A stretch of DNA of 7,623 nt from an uncultured Actinoplanes sp. (GTDB lineage: Bacteria > Actinomycetota > Actinomycetes > Mycobacteriales > Micromonosporaceae), in the NCBI GenBank assembly GCA_934667465.1, contig CAKUMG010000246.1, forward strand, positions 1-7,623. The letters are read 5' to 3'. Each line of letters starts with the position of its first letter. The first letter of the stretch is position 1. The position numbers and the translations under genes were made by a program. Of the stretch, positions 1-6,123 are shown piece by piece. The notes below the pieces were generated by a model. That model worked only from the letters and a program-made list of their open reading frames with translations, had not been told where the DNA came from and did not search any database.

Positions 1-600
1 GCCCTCGACCGTGCCCGAGGCCTTCTTGCCGTCCGTCCGGGTGAACCAGAAGTCCGGGACGCCGAGCGCCCCCGGGTCCTTCGCGGCCGCCTCGAAGTCC
101 TTCACCGGCAGGCCACTCGCCTTGGAAAGGGCGGCGTAGACCTGGACGGTCGTCCAGCCCTCCTGGATCGTGACGCCCTTGGTCACGCGGGCCTTCGGGT
201 CGAGCATCAGGGCGACGGCGCTCTCGGCCGACATCTGCTTCTTCAGGTTGTACGTGCCGGGCTGGATGTTCTTGCCCCGCGGATTGGTCTCGGCCGCGTC
301 GGTGAACGCCTTCGTGCTCTTCACCACGTCCGCCTCGACCAGCGTGTTGCCGATCTCGGTGAGCGAGCCCTGTTTGACCGTCACCTGCGCCGCCTCGCCG
401 CCCGCGCCGTCGTAGTCGGCCGCGACGAAGAAGCCGCGGACCTTCTCGTAGCCCAGGTAGCCGCCGACGCCGAGCAGCCCGAGCAGCACGAACACCATCA
501 GGAACGCCACGGCGGTCTTGCCGCCACGGGCCCTGCGATGCCGCGGTCTGGTGCGTTCGCCCTGGTCGTCGTCGAACGCCAGGTCCAGCTCGTCGATCAT
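1..600 (-). CDS. Second MltG-like endolytic murein transglycosylase, N-terminal 200 residues, runs off the left edge
   Basis: Reading the minus strand from an ATG at 600-598 gives 200 codons with no stop before the window ends. The protein opens MIDELDLAFD and is about 79% identical (hand count, about 159 of 201 columns) to the first 201 residues of the MltG encoded at 782-1960. The visible part has a short basic cytoplasmic tail (PRHRRARGGK), one transmembrane helix at about residues 30-51, and the outer N-terminal subdomain of the YceG/MltG family, including KQGSLTEIGNTLVEADVV and PGTYNLKKQMS. MltG cuts nascent glycan strands inside the chain at the outer face of the membrane. The catalytic glutamate would lie to the left of the window, so activity cannot be judged. 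A ribosome site GGAGG ends 6 bases before the ATG. Most differences from the other copy are conservative (I/V, K/R, D/E), which suggests selection for function. It is a tandem paralogue, not part of the neighbouring gene. Confidence 0.9.
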   Translation of the reverse strand, partial: MIDELDLAFDDDQGERTRPRHRRARGGKTAVAFLMVFVLLGLLGVGGYLGYEKVRGFFVAADYDGAGGEAAQVTVKQGSLTEIGNTLVEADVVKSTKAFTDAAETNPRGKNIQPGTYNLKKQMSAESAVALMLDPKARVTKGVTIQEGWTTVQVYAALSKASGLPVKDFEAAAKDPGALGVPDFWFTRTDGKKASGTVEG

Positions 601-601
601 C

Positions 602-655
602 GTCCGCCTCCGCTGTACGGTCCGGCCGGCTCTGCAGGATTCCCACCGCGGCCGC
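602..655 (-). pseudogene. Decayed copy of the 3' end of ruvX, now the leader of the second mltG
   Basis: The 54 bases just upstream of the second mltG align with the last coding bases of ruvX at 1964-2016. By hand, 45 of 54 columns match, with one inserted base. Read in the ruvX frame it still gives AAAVGILQS, against AAAVEILQS in intact RuvX, and then goes out of frame. The ATGA stop/start overlap of the intact pair is lost through a 2-base deletion, while the GGAGGCGG ribosome site survives. Weaker similarity may continue beyond 655, but it needs gaps and I do not claim it. This is a fossil of the duplication that made the second mltG. It is unlikely to encode protein, and its present role is as 5' leader carrying the ribosome site. 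Confidence 0.75.
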
Positions 656-683
656 GTGACCGCCATCCGTTCCAGCGCCGACA

Positions 684-713
684 AGCGTACGGAGTGTTTC
701 CCCCGCGTGACAC
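684..713 (-). promoter_or_regulatory. Weak candidate promoter for the second mltG
   Basis: On the minus strand GTGTCA (713-708) matches TTGACA at four of six positions. It is followed after 18 bases by TACGCT (689-684), which fits the TAnnnT pattern of a -10 box. It lies between the hairpin after the first mltG and the second mltG, where a promoter would be expected if the hairpin ends transcription. The match is weak and such matches occur by chance, so this is only a candidate. Confidence 0.25.
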
Positions 714-724
714 CCCCGAACGCA

Positions 725-761
725 AGTCACCCCCGGAACGCGGGGCGCTCCGGGGGTGACT
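725..761 (-). terminator. Hairpin after mltG, probable intrinsic terminator
   Basis: A perfect 13-bp inverted repeat (AGTCACCCCCGGA at 725-737 and its complement at 749-761) encloses an 11-base loop. In transcription order it starts 20 bases after the mltG stop codon. No U-tract follows, which is common for terminators in high-GC actinobacteria. It separates the two mltG copies and marks the likely end of the operon that starts near 5904. Confidence 0.7.
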
Positions 762-781
762 GCCGCCTGCGGGCCGGCCGG

Positions 782-1960
782 TCAGAGGACGCCGGCCTCC
801 TTGGCCTTCTCGATGTTCGCGTTGTGCTCCGCGTTGGTCTCGGCGAACGCGGAGTGCCCCTGCTTGTCGATGGCGACGAAGTAGTACCAGCCGCCCTTCG
901 CGGGGGCCAGGGCACCCTCCATCGCCGCCCGGCTCGGGTTGTTGATCGGAGTGGGGGTGAGCCCCTCCTTGTCGTGCAGCCGGTACGGGTTCTTGGGGTC
1001 CCGCAGCTCGGCGGCCGTCATGGAGCCCGACGGCTTCGCCTTCTTGCCGGTGATCTTGTAGTAGTAGTTGATGCCGACGTCGTACTCGAGGCACTTGCAG
1101 CCGAGCTCGTCCGTCGGCACGTAGAGCCGGTTGTAGGCGACCCGCGCGACCTTGGCCAGGTCGTCCTTGTTGCCGGCCTCGGCCTGGGCCAGGGACGCCA
1201 CAGTCAGCACCTCGTACGGGCTGATGTTGCGCTCCTGCTCGGCCTTCTTCACGAAGTCGATCTCCTCGGTGACCGTCATGAAGTGCTCGACCATGATCGT
1301 GAGGTACTCCGCCGCGGTGGCCTTGGGCGGGAACTCGTACGTGTCGGGGAACAGGAAGCCCTCGACCGACTTGGTCACCTTCTGGCCGTCGGTGCGGTTG
1401 AACCAGAAGTCCTGGATGCCCAGCGCCTCCGGGTCCTTGGCCGCCTCCTGGAAGTCCTTCACCGGCAGCCCGCTCGCCTTGGCGAGCGTGGCGTAGACGT
1501 CGACGGAGGTCCAGCCCTCCTCGATGGTGACGCCGTTGGTGACCCGGGCCTTCGGGTCGAGCAGCAGGGTGACCGCGCTCGCGCCCGACATCTGCTTCTT
1601 CAGGTTGTAGGTGCCCGGCTGGATGTTCTTGCCGCGCGGGTTCTCCTCCGCGGCGTCGGTGAACGCCCGGGTGCTCTTCACCACGTCGGCCTCGACCAGC
1701 GTGTTGCCGATCTCGGTCAGCGAGCCCTGCTTGAGCACGACCTGCACCGCGTCGGTGCCGCCGCCGTCGTAGTCGGCGGCCGTGAAGAAGCCACGGATCT
1801 TCTCGAAGCCCAGGTAGCCGCCGACGCCGAGCACGCCGAGCAGGACGAACACCATCGTGAAGGCGATGGCCGTCTTGCCCTTACCGCTGCGTCTCCGGTG
1901 CCTGGGTTTGGTCCGATCGGCCTGGTCGCCGTCGAACGCCAGATCCAGCTCGTCGATCAT
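782..1960 (-). CDS. mltG: Endolytic murein transglycosylase MltG (YceG family)
   Basis: This 392-residue protein has the full YceG/MltG layout. It has a cytoplasmic tail with a basic stretch (residues 18-30), one transmembrane helix (about 31-52), a LysM-like N-terminal subdomain (about 70-150), and the catalytic domain from about 200 to the end. Family landmarks include FLFPDTYEF (202-210), ASLAQAEAG (255-263), NPY, TPTPINNP and the C-terminal AFAETNAEHN. By alignment with E. coli MltG, whose catalytic residue is E218, the catalytic glutamate here is E261 in the AQAEA stretch. The enzyme cuts nascent peptidoglycan strands internally and is thought to release them from the synthase. The ATG overlaps the ruvX stop as ATGA, with GGAGG 8 bases upstream, so translation is probably coupled. 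E. coli MltG has 340 residues, and the extra length here is mainly the longer cytoplasmic tail and loops. A CKC pair at residues 288-290 is unusual. A diverged second copy follows directly. Confidence 0.95.
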   Translation of the reverse strand: MIDELDLAFDGDQADRTKPRHRRRSGKGKTAIAFTMVFVLLGVLGVGGYLGFEKIRGFFTAADYDGGGTDAVQVVLKQGSLTEIGNTLVEADVVKSTRAFTDAAEENPRGKNIQPGTYNLKKQMSGASAVTLLLDPKARVTNGVTIEEGWTSVDVYATLAKASGLPVKDFQEAAKDPEALGIQDFWFNRTDGQKVTKSVEGFLFPDTYEFPPKATAAEYLTIMVEHFMTVTEEIDFVKKAEQERNISPYEVLTVASLAQAEAGNKDDLAKVARVAYNRLYVPTDELGCKCLEYDVGINYYYKITGKKAKPSGSMTAAELRDPKNPYRLHDKEGLTPTPINNPSRAAMEGALAPAKGGWYYFVAIDKQGHSAFAETNAEHNANIEKAKEAGVL

Positions 1961-2016
1961 CCTGTCCGCCTCCGCTGCGCGTCCAGCCAGCTCTGCAGGA
2001 TCTCGACGGCGGCCGC
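1358..2016 (-). repeat. Direct tandem duplication, right copy: ruvX tail plus 5' part of mltG
   Basis: This is the intact counterpart of 1-655. It covers the last codons of ruvX (1964-2016) and codons 1-201 of mltG (1358-1960). Here ruvX is intact and overlaps mltG, so this is most likely the parental arrangement and the left copy is the derived one. Confidence 0.85.
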
Positions 2017-2418
2017 CTGATCCACGACCGCCCGCTGCCGCTTGCCCCGCACGCCGCGTTCGGCGAGCCTGCGGGAGGCGACCACGGTCGACATCCGTTC
2101 GTCGGTCAGCACCACCGGAACAGACCCGGCCGCCTGTTCCAGACGCTGCACGTACGCGCGGATGTCGCCGGCGGCATCCCCCTCGCGCCCGTTGAGGCGC
2201 ACGGGGAGGCCCACCACGATCTGCACCACCTCGTGCTCCCCCACGAGGCGAACGAGCTCGGCTATGTCGCCGGGGACGGCGTCGGGCGCCGCCCCCATGT
2301 CACGGGGCACCGTGACCAGGGGGGTGGCCAGGATCCCGTCAGGGTCACTGATCGCAACCCCGACGCGCACCTTACCGACATCCACGGCCAGTCGCCTACC
2401 CCGCGACGGCACGCTCAT
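1957..2418 (-). CDS. ruvX: RuvX/YqgF family protein: putative pre-16S rRNA nuclease / Holliday junction resolvase
   Basis: The 153-residue product matches the RNase H-like YqgF fold. It has the first strand LAVDVGKVRVGVAISDPDG with acidic residue D13, then IVVGLPVRLNGREG (67-80), LTDERMST (104-111), and VDQAAAVEILQSWLD (132-146) with the last conserved acidic residue D133. In E. coli, YqgF takes part in 5' end maturation of 16S rRNA, while mycobacterial homologues have been described as Holliday junction resolvases, so the exact substrate here is not settled. The start at 2418 is chosen because a strong GAGGAGGAGG sits 9 bases upstream and because the conserved domain begins within the first 10 residues. 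An upstream in-frame extension would run into alaS. The gene lies 19 bases after alaS and overlaps mltG by 4 bases. Its 3' end was also copied in front of the second mltG. Confidence 0.95.
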   Translation of the reverse strand: MSVPSRGRRLAVDVGKVRVGVAISDPDGILATPLVTVPRDMGAAPDAVPGDIAELVRLVGEHEVVQIVVGLPVRLNGREGDAAGDIRAYVQRLEQAAGSVPVVLTDERMSTVVASRRLAERGVRGKRQRAVVDQAAAVEILQSWLDAQRRRTG

Positions 2419-2427
2419 CGGGCCACC

Positions 2428-2437
2428 CCTCCTCCTC
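2428..2437 (-). promoter_or_regulatory. Strong ribosome binding site of ruvX
   Basis: GAGGAGGAGG lies in the 19-base gap between the alaS stop and the ruvX ATG, with a 9-base spacer. It begins directly after the alaS stop codon and fixes the ruvX start at 2418. Confidence 0.8.
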
Positions 2438-5119
2438 TCAGGCGATCTCGCCGACCGCCTTCTCCACCGCTGCGAGCAGGACCGGCGCCTGGTCAGCGGG
2501 CACGCCACCGCCCTGCGCGAGGTCGGCGTTGCCGCCACCCCGGCCGGACAGGGCGCCCTTGACCAGGTCGGCCGCCGACAGGCCACGGCCCTTGGCCGCC
2601 GCGTTGACGGCCACGATCAGTGACGCCTTGCCGTTGGCCCGGGCCGCCACCGCGACCGCCGCCGGACGAGCCGAGTCGATCTTGCTCCGGATCTCCTGGG
2701 CAAGGGTACGCACATCGTTGGCCGCCGCACCCTCGGGTGCCTCGGTGCCGACGAAGGCGACACCCCGGACATCCTTGGCCTGAGCCGCGAGCGCCGACGC
2801 CCCGCCGAGCACGAGCTGGGCCCGCATCTTCTCGAGCTCCTTCTCGGCGTCGCGCAGCGCCGTGACGGTCTGCTCGACCCGGTCCGCGACCTGGTCGCCG
2901 GGCACCCGGAACAGCTCCGCGAGCCGGCTGACCAGCAGGTGCTCCTTGGCCAGGAAGCCGAACGCGTCGATGCCCACGAGCGCCTCGACGCGGCGCACGC
3001 CGGAGCCGATGGAGGACTCGTTGAGGATCTTCACGAGGCCCAGCTGGCCGGAGCGCGCGACGTGCGTGCCGCCACAAAGTTCACGCGCGTAGTCGCCGAC
3101 TTCAACCACCCGGACCTCGTCGCCGTACTTCTCGCCGAACAGGGCCATCGCGCCGAGCCGGCGCGCCTCCTCCTGCGAGGTGATGAACGCGTGCACTTCG
3201 AGGTCCCGCAGCAGCACCTCGTTGACCTGCTGCTCGACGTCGTGCAGCACGCTCGGCGCGACCGCGCCGGGGGTGTTGAAGTCGAAGCGCAGCCGGCCCG
3301 GCGCGTTGAGCGAGCCCGCCTGGGTCGCCGACTCGCCGAGGAACGCCCGCATCGTCTGGTGCACCAGGTGGGTCGCCGTGTGCGAGCGCGAGATGGCCTT
3401 GCGCCGCGTGATGTCGATCTCGGCGAAGCCGGCCTCGCCCGCGCGTACCTCGCCCCGGATGACCCGGGCCTTGTGCACGATCAGGCCCGGGATCGGCTGC
3501 TGCACGTCGACGACCTCGACCTGCCCGCCGCCCACGTTGATCACGCCGGTGTCGGCCTGCTGGCCACCGCCCTCGGCGTAGAACGGGGTCGTGTCGAGCA
3601 CCAGCTCGACGTAGTCACCCTCGCCCGCCGCCGCCACGCTGCCGCCGGAGCCGAGCAGCGCCCGCACCCGCGACTCCCGGGTGACCTCCTGGTAGCCGGT
3701 GAACTCCACCGGGCCGCCCTCGTCGAGCACGCCCCGGTAGGCGCTGAGGTCCGCGTGGCCCGTCTTGCGCGCCTTCGCGTCCGCCTTCGCCCGGGACCGC
3801 TGGTCGGCCATCAGCCGCCGGAAGCCCTCCTGGTCGACCGAGAGGCCCTGCTCCTGGGCGATCTCCAGGGTCAGGTCGATCGGGAAGCCGTACGTGTCGT
3901 GCAGCTGGAACGCCTTGTCGCCGCCCAGCTTCGCGCCGCCCGACTTCTTGGTGTCCGCGATCGCGGTGTCCAGGATCGTCGTGCCCGCGCGCAGCGTCGA
4001 GAGGAACGCCTCCTCCTCCGCGTACGCGTACGTGGAGATCCGGCCGAACTCCTGCGCCAGCTCGGGGTACGACGGCGCCATGCAGTCGCGCGCCACCGGC
4101 AGCAGCTCGGGGAAGGTCGCACCCTCCCAGCCGAGCAGCCGCATCGCCCGGATCGCCCGCCGCATGATCCGGCGCAGCACGTAGCCGCGGCCGTCGTTGC
4201 TCGGGGTCACGCCGTCGCCGATGAGCATCAGTGCGGTCCGCACGTGGTCGGCCACGACCCGCAGCCGTACGTCGTCGGGGTGCGACTGGCCCGCCTCGTG
4301 GCCCGAGTGCGCGCCGTACACCTTGCCGGTCAGCTCGGCCGCGCGGGCGAGGATCGGCTTGACCTCGTCGATCTCGTACAGGTTGTCGACGCCCTGCAGG
4401 ATCGACGCGACCCGCTCGAGGCCCATGCCCGTGTCGATGTTCTTCTTGGGCAGATCACTGACGATCGTGAAATCTTCCTTGCTCTTCACGTCGGTGATCT
4501 CGTACTGCATGAAGACGAGGTTCCAGTACTCCATGTACCGGTCCTCGTCGACCTCCGGGCCGCCGTCCTTGCCGTACTCGGGGCCGCGGTCGTAGAACAG
4601 CTCCGAGCAGGTGCCACCCGGGCCGGCGATGCCCATGTGCCACCAGTTGTCCTTCTTGCCCCGGCGCACGATCCGCTCGGCGGGCACGCCGATGGCCTGC
4701 CACATCTCGAACGCCTCGTCGTCGTCCAGGTAGACGGTCGGCCAGATCCGCGACGGGTCCAGCCCGAAGCCGCCCTCCTCGACCGACTTGGTGGACAGCT
4801 CCCAGGCGAGGCGGATCGCGTCGGCCTTGAAGTAGTCGCCGAACGAGAAGTTGCCGTTCATCTGGAAGAACGTGCCGTGCCGGCTGGTCTTGCCGACCTC
4901 GTCGATGTCCGGGGTGCGGATGCACTTCTGCACCGACACCGCCCGGGAGAACGCCGGGGTCTGCTGGCCCAGGAAGTAGGGGACGAACTGCACCATGCCG
5001 GCGTTGATGAACAGCAGGTTGGGGTCGTCGATAGCGGGCAGCGGGGCACTCGGCACGACCGTGTGCCCGTTGGCCTCGAAATGCGCCAGGAAGCGCCGCT
5101 TGATCTCCGCCGTCTTCAT
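2438..5119 (-). CDS. alaS: Alanyl-tRNA synthetase
   Basis: The 893-residue enzyme charges tRNA-Ala with alanine in the cytoplasm and is full length (E. coli 876). The class II catalytic domain fills the N-terminal half: [20 protein letters not shown] near residues 31-50, the motif 2 region [18 protein letters not shown] (80-97), and motif 3 GMGLERV (231-237). The editing domain that removes mischarged Ser or Gly has its zinc ligands in SHTATH (H580, H584) and in CGGTH (C682, H686). A coiled-coil linker around 742-768 leads to the C-Ala domain, which ends with the glycine-rich [14 protein letters not shown] (859-872). All expected motifs are present and I see no frameshift. The ATG shares one base with the stop of the upstream small membrane protein (TGATG), and AGGAGG lies a few bases before it inside that gene, so translation is likely coupled. 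It is the central gene of the operon. Confidence 0.98.
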   Translation of the reverse strand: MKTAEIKRRFLAHFEANGHTVVPSAPLPAIDDPNLLFINAGMVQFVPYFLGQQTPAFSRAVSVQKCIRTPDIDEVGKTSRHGTFFQMNGNFSFGDYFKADAIRLAWELSTKSVEEGGFGLDPSRIWPTVYLDDDEAFEMWQAIGVPAERIVRRGKKDNWWHMGIAGPGGTCSELFYDRGPEYGKDGGPEVDEDRYMEYWNLVFMQYEITDVKSKEDFTIVSDLPKKNIDTGMGLERVASILQGVDNLYEIDEVKPILARAAELTGKVYGAHSGHEAGQSHPDDVRLRVVADHVRTALMLIGDGVTPSNDGRGYVLRRIMRRAIRAMRLLGWEGATFPELLPVARDCMAPSYPELAQEFGRISTYAYAEEEAFLSTLRAGTTILDTAIADTKKSGGAKLGGDKAFQLHDTYGFPIDLTLEIAQEQGLSVDQEGFRRLMADQRSRAKADAKARKTGHADLSAYRGVLDEGGPVEFTGYQEVTRESRVRALLGSGGSVAAAGEGDYVELVLDTTPFYAEGGGQQADTGVINVGGGQVEVVDVQQPIPGLIVHKARVIRGEVRAGEAGFAEIDITRRKAISRSHTATHLVHQTMRAFLGESATQAGSLNAPGRLRFDFNTPGAVAPSVLHDVEQQVNEVLLRDLEVHAFITSQEEARRLGAMALFGEKYGDEVRVVEVGDYARELCGGTHVARSGQLGLVKILNESSIGSGVRRVEALVGIDAFGFLAKEHLLVSRLAELFRVPGDQVADRVEQTVTALRDAEKELEKMRAQLVLGGASALAAQAKDVRGVAFVGTEAPEGAAANDVRTLAQEIRSKIDSARPAAVAVAARANGKASLIVAVNAAAKGRGLSAADLVKGALSGRGGGNADLAQGGGVPADQAPVLLAAVEKAVGEIA

Positions 5120-5421
5120 CAGTAGCCCTCCTGGGCGTGCCGCCCCTGTGACCCGGGCTGCGGGTCCTCCCGCAGCTCGGCGAACTTGTCCTCGTACAGC
5201 TCGCCCGCGGCGAAGGCCTCGTGGATCTCCTGCTCGCGCTCGGCCATGCCCTCACGGACGTCGTCCACGAAACTACGCAGCGACTCGACCAGGCCGCCAG
5301 CGGATTCCGACAGCGACGTGGCGATGCCGGTGGGCGTGAACTCGTTGGCCTTCTGCGTCAGCTTGCGCACGACGATGGCACCGACGGCCAGGCCCACGCC
5401 CAGCCAGAGCAACCGCTTCAT
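5119..5421 (-). CDS. Small membrane protein, DUF6167-type, unknown function
   Basis: This 100-residue protein starts [18 protein letters not shown], giving one transmembrane helix or uncleaved signal anchor at about residues 4-18. A basic segment RKLTQK and then a mostly acidic, probably helical region (about 36-85) rich in E, D and S follow, ending in a polar tail. Short single-helix proteins of this kind sit directly upstream of alaS in many actinobacteria. I assign it to the DUF6167 type from this pattern and position, and its function is not known. It starts 27 bases after the DUF948 gene, with a purine-rich AGGAAGAAGA stretch upstream of the ATG, and its stop overlaps the alaS start. The charged helix could bind a partner at the membrane, perhaps the DUF948 protein next to it. 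That is inference. Confidence 0.85.
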   Translation of the reverse strand: MKRLLWLGVGLAVGAIVVRKLTQKANEFTPTGIATSLSESAGGLVESLRSFVDDVREGMAEREQEIHEAFAAGELYEDKFAELREDPQPGSQGRHAQEGY

Positions 5422-5448
5422 CAGTCTTCTTCTTCCTGCGTGCTTACA

Positions 5449-5904
5449 TCAGCGGGTACGGGCGGCCTTGCGGCGCTGCTTCAGGGTGGCGCGCACGTCA
5501 CGCTCGTCCTCGGCGTGCCGGCGGGCGGCGGCGGCCTTGCGCAGGCCGTACCCGAACGACGCGACCTTGACCAGCGGGTTCGCGGCGGCGGCCGAGACCA
5601 CGGTGGTCAGGTTGGCGACGTTCGCGGTCACGTTCTGGGCGTGCTCGGTCATCGTGTCGATCTTGGCAAGCTGGACGTTGACACCGTCCAAAGAGACCTG
5701 CACCTGACCCAGCGTGGCGTTCACTCCCTGTACGGTCTCGGTCACGCCGCCGAGCAGCGGGCCGGTCCGGTCGTTCAGGTCGTTGATCGCGTTGGTGGCG
5801 GCGTCGACGGTGCGGCCCAGCTTGAGGATCGGCACGGCGAGCACGAGCACGAGCATCAGGAACGCGCCCGCCGCGATCAGGCCTGCGATTTCTCCGGCGT
5901 TCAT
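5449..5904 (-). CDS. DUF948 membrane protein with coiled-coil region
   Basis: With the start at 5904 the product has 151 residues. It has a transmembrane helix at about 5-27 (IAGLIAAGAFLMLVLVLAVP), then a long helical stretch (about 31-104) with regular hydrophobic spacing such as VDAATNAINDLNDRTGPLL, typical of DUF948, and then a strongly basic tail (RKAAAARRHAEDE through the RR and RK pairs at the end). The family is widespread in Gram-positive bacteria as a membrane-anchored coiled-coil protein of unknown role. In actinobacteria it is often found upstream of alaS. The ATG at 5904 is preferred to one at 5958 because AGAGGAG lies 9 bases before it and because the membrane helix begins right after it. 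The upstream start would add 18 residues without family features and would lie close to the likely transcription start. It is the first gene of the operon. Confidence 0.88.
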   Translation of the reverse strand: MNAGEIAGLIAAGAFLMLVLVLAVPILKLGRTVDAATNAINDLNDRTGPLLGGVTETVQGVNATLGQVQVSLDGVNVQLAKIDTMTEHAQNVTANVANLTTVVSAAAANPLVKVASFGYGLRKAAAARRHAEDERDVRATLKQRRKAARTR

Positions 5905-5931
5905 TACACGCGTCTCCTCTACCGACGGATC

Positions 5932-5951
5932 CTGCCCGGCGCCCGGGACAG
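5932..5951 (-). other. Small hairpin in the leader of the DUF948-alaS operon
   Basis: The arms CCCGG and CCGGG enclose a 3-base loop, extended by CTG/CAG pairing with a single bulged base, giving about 8 bp. It lies between the candidate promoter and the ribosome site of the DUF948 gene. It could stabilise the 5' end or influence expression, but GC-rich DNA forms such hairpins often, so its significance is uncertain. Confidence 0.35.
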
Positions 5952-5974
5952 CTCTCATTCACGACAACGGTGAG

Positions 5975-6006
5975 ACCCTACCGTCCGTGACCGGGGTCCG
6001 CGTCAC
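5975..6006 (-). promoter_or_regulatory. Candidate promoter of the DUF948-DUF6167-alaS-ruvX-mltG operon
   Basis: On the minus strand TAGGGT (5980-5975) fits the actinobacterial -10 pattern TAGRRT well. GTGACG (6006-6001) resembles the -35 box but sits 20 bases away, longer than usual. Transcription would begin near 5968, leaving a leader of about 64 bases before the DUF948 ATG. The position between a terminator-like hairpin and the first gene of the operon supports it. The rest of the intergenic stretch 5905-6123 shows nothing else I can name. Confidence 0.45.
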
Positions 6007-6080
6007 GACGGCGCTGGTGTCGGGGATACCGCCCGGGCCGTCTTCGTGCTCGCCGCCCGGGTCGCCGCTGTGCCGGCCTC

Positions 6081-6108
6081 CCGGGCCGCCTCGGTGACGG
6101 CGGCCCGG
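6081..6108 (-). terminator. Hairpin after the repeat-rich membrane protein gene
   Basis: A perfect 10-bp inverted repeat (CCGGGCCGCC at 6081-6090, its complement at 6099-6108) has an 8-base loop. It starts 15 bases after the stop of the gene ending at 6124. There is no U-tract. It probably ends that transcript and separates it from the alaS operon. Confidence 0.6.
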
Positions 6109-6123
6109 ACGGCCGGGGTGGTG

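Larger units (their letters stand above)
1..655 (-). repeat. Direct tandem duplication, left copy (partial): ruvX tail plus mltG
   Basis: This stretch is a diverged direct repeat of 1358-2016. It contains the ruvX tail remnant and the first 200 codons of the second mltG. The copy continues past the left edge, so its full length is unknown. Similarity is uneven: one 64-base block (314-377) has only three differences, all synonymous, while other parts differ much more. Confidence 0.85.

Noticed and set aside
1..1960. Possible assembly artefact duplicating mltG
   Set aside because: The copies differ at many silent and replacement sites and have different leaders, so they cannot be a misassembled copy of the same gene.
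518..2020. Plus-strand reading frame of 500 codons across both mltG copies, with an internal near-repeat
   Set aside because: It is antisense to mltG, and its internal similarity (ERQVQLVDH and ERQIQLVDH) is simply the complement of the duplicated MltG N-termini.
2419..2586. Longer RuvX start that would extend it into alaS (209 residues)
   Set aside because: The extension reads as out-of-frame alaS sequence, and the strong ribosome site at 2428-2437 fits the ATG at 2418.
2493..3077. Minus-strand frame of 194 codons inside alaS
   Set aside because: It is an out-of-frame reading of the alaS 3' part, rich in Arg and Gly, with no ribosome site. The AlaRS frame is continuous and shows C-Ala motifs through this region.
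2939..5125. Plus-strand reading frame of 728 codons opposite alaS
   Set aside because: It lies exactly antisense to a fully conserved alaS. Its sequence is dominated by Arg, Val, Leu, Asp and His in the pattern produced by the complement of high-GC codons, and it has no family motif.
5905..5958. Longer start for the DUF948 protein at 5958
   Set aside because: It has no clear ribosome site, the added 18 residues lack family character, and it would begin very close to the likely transcription start.
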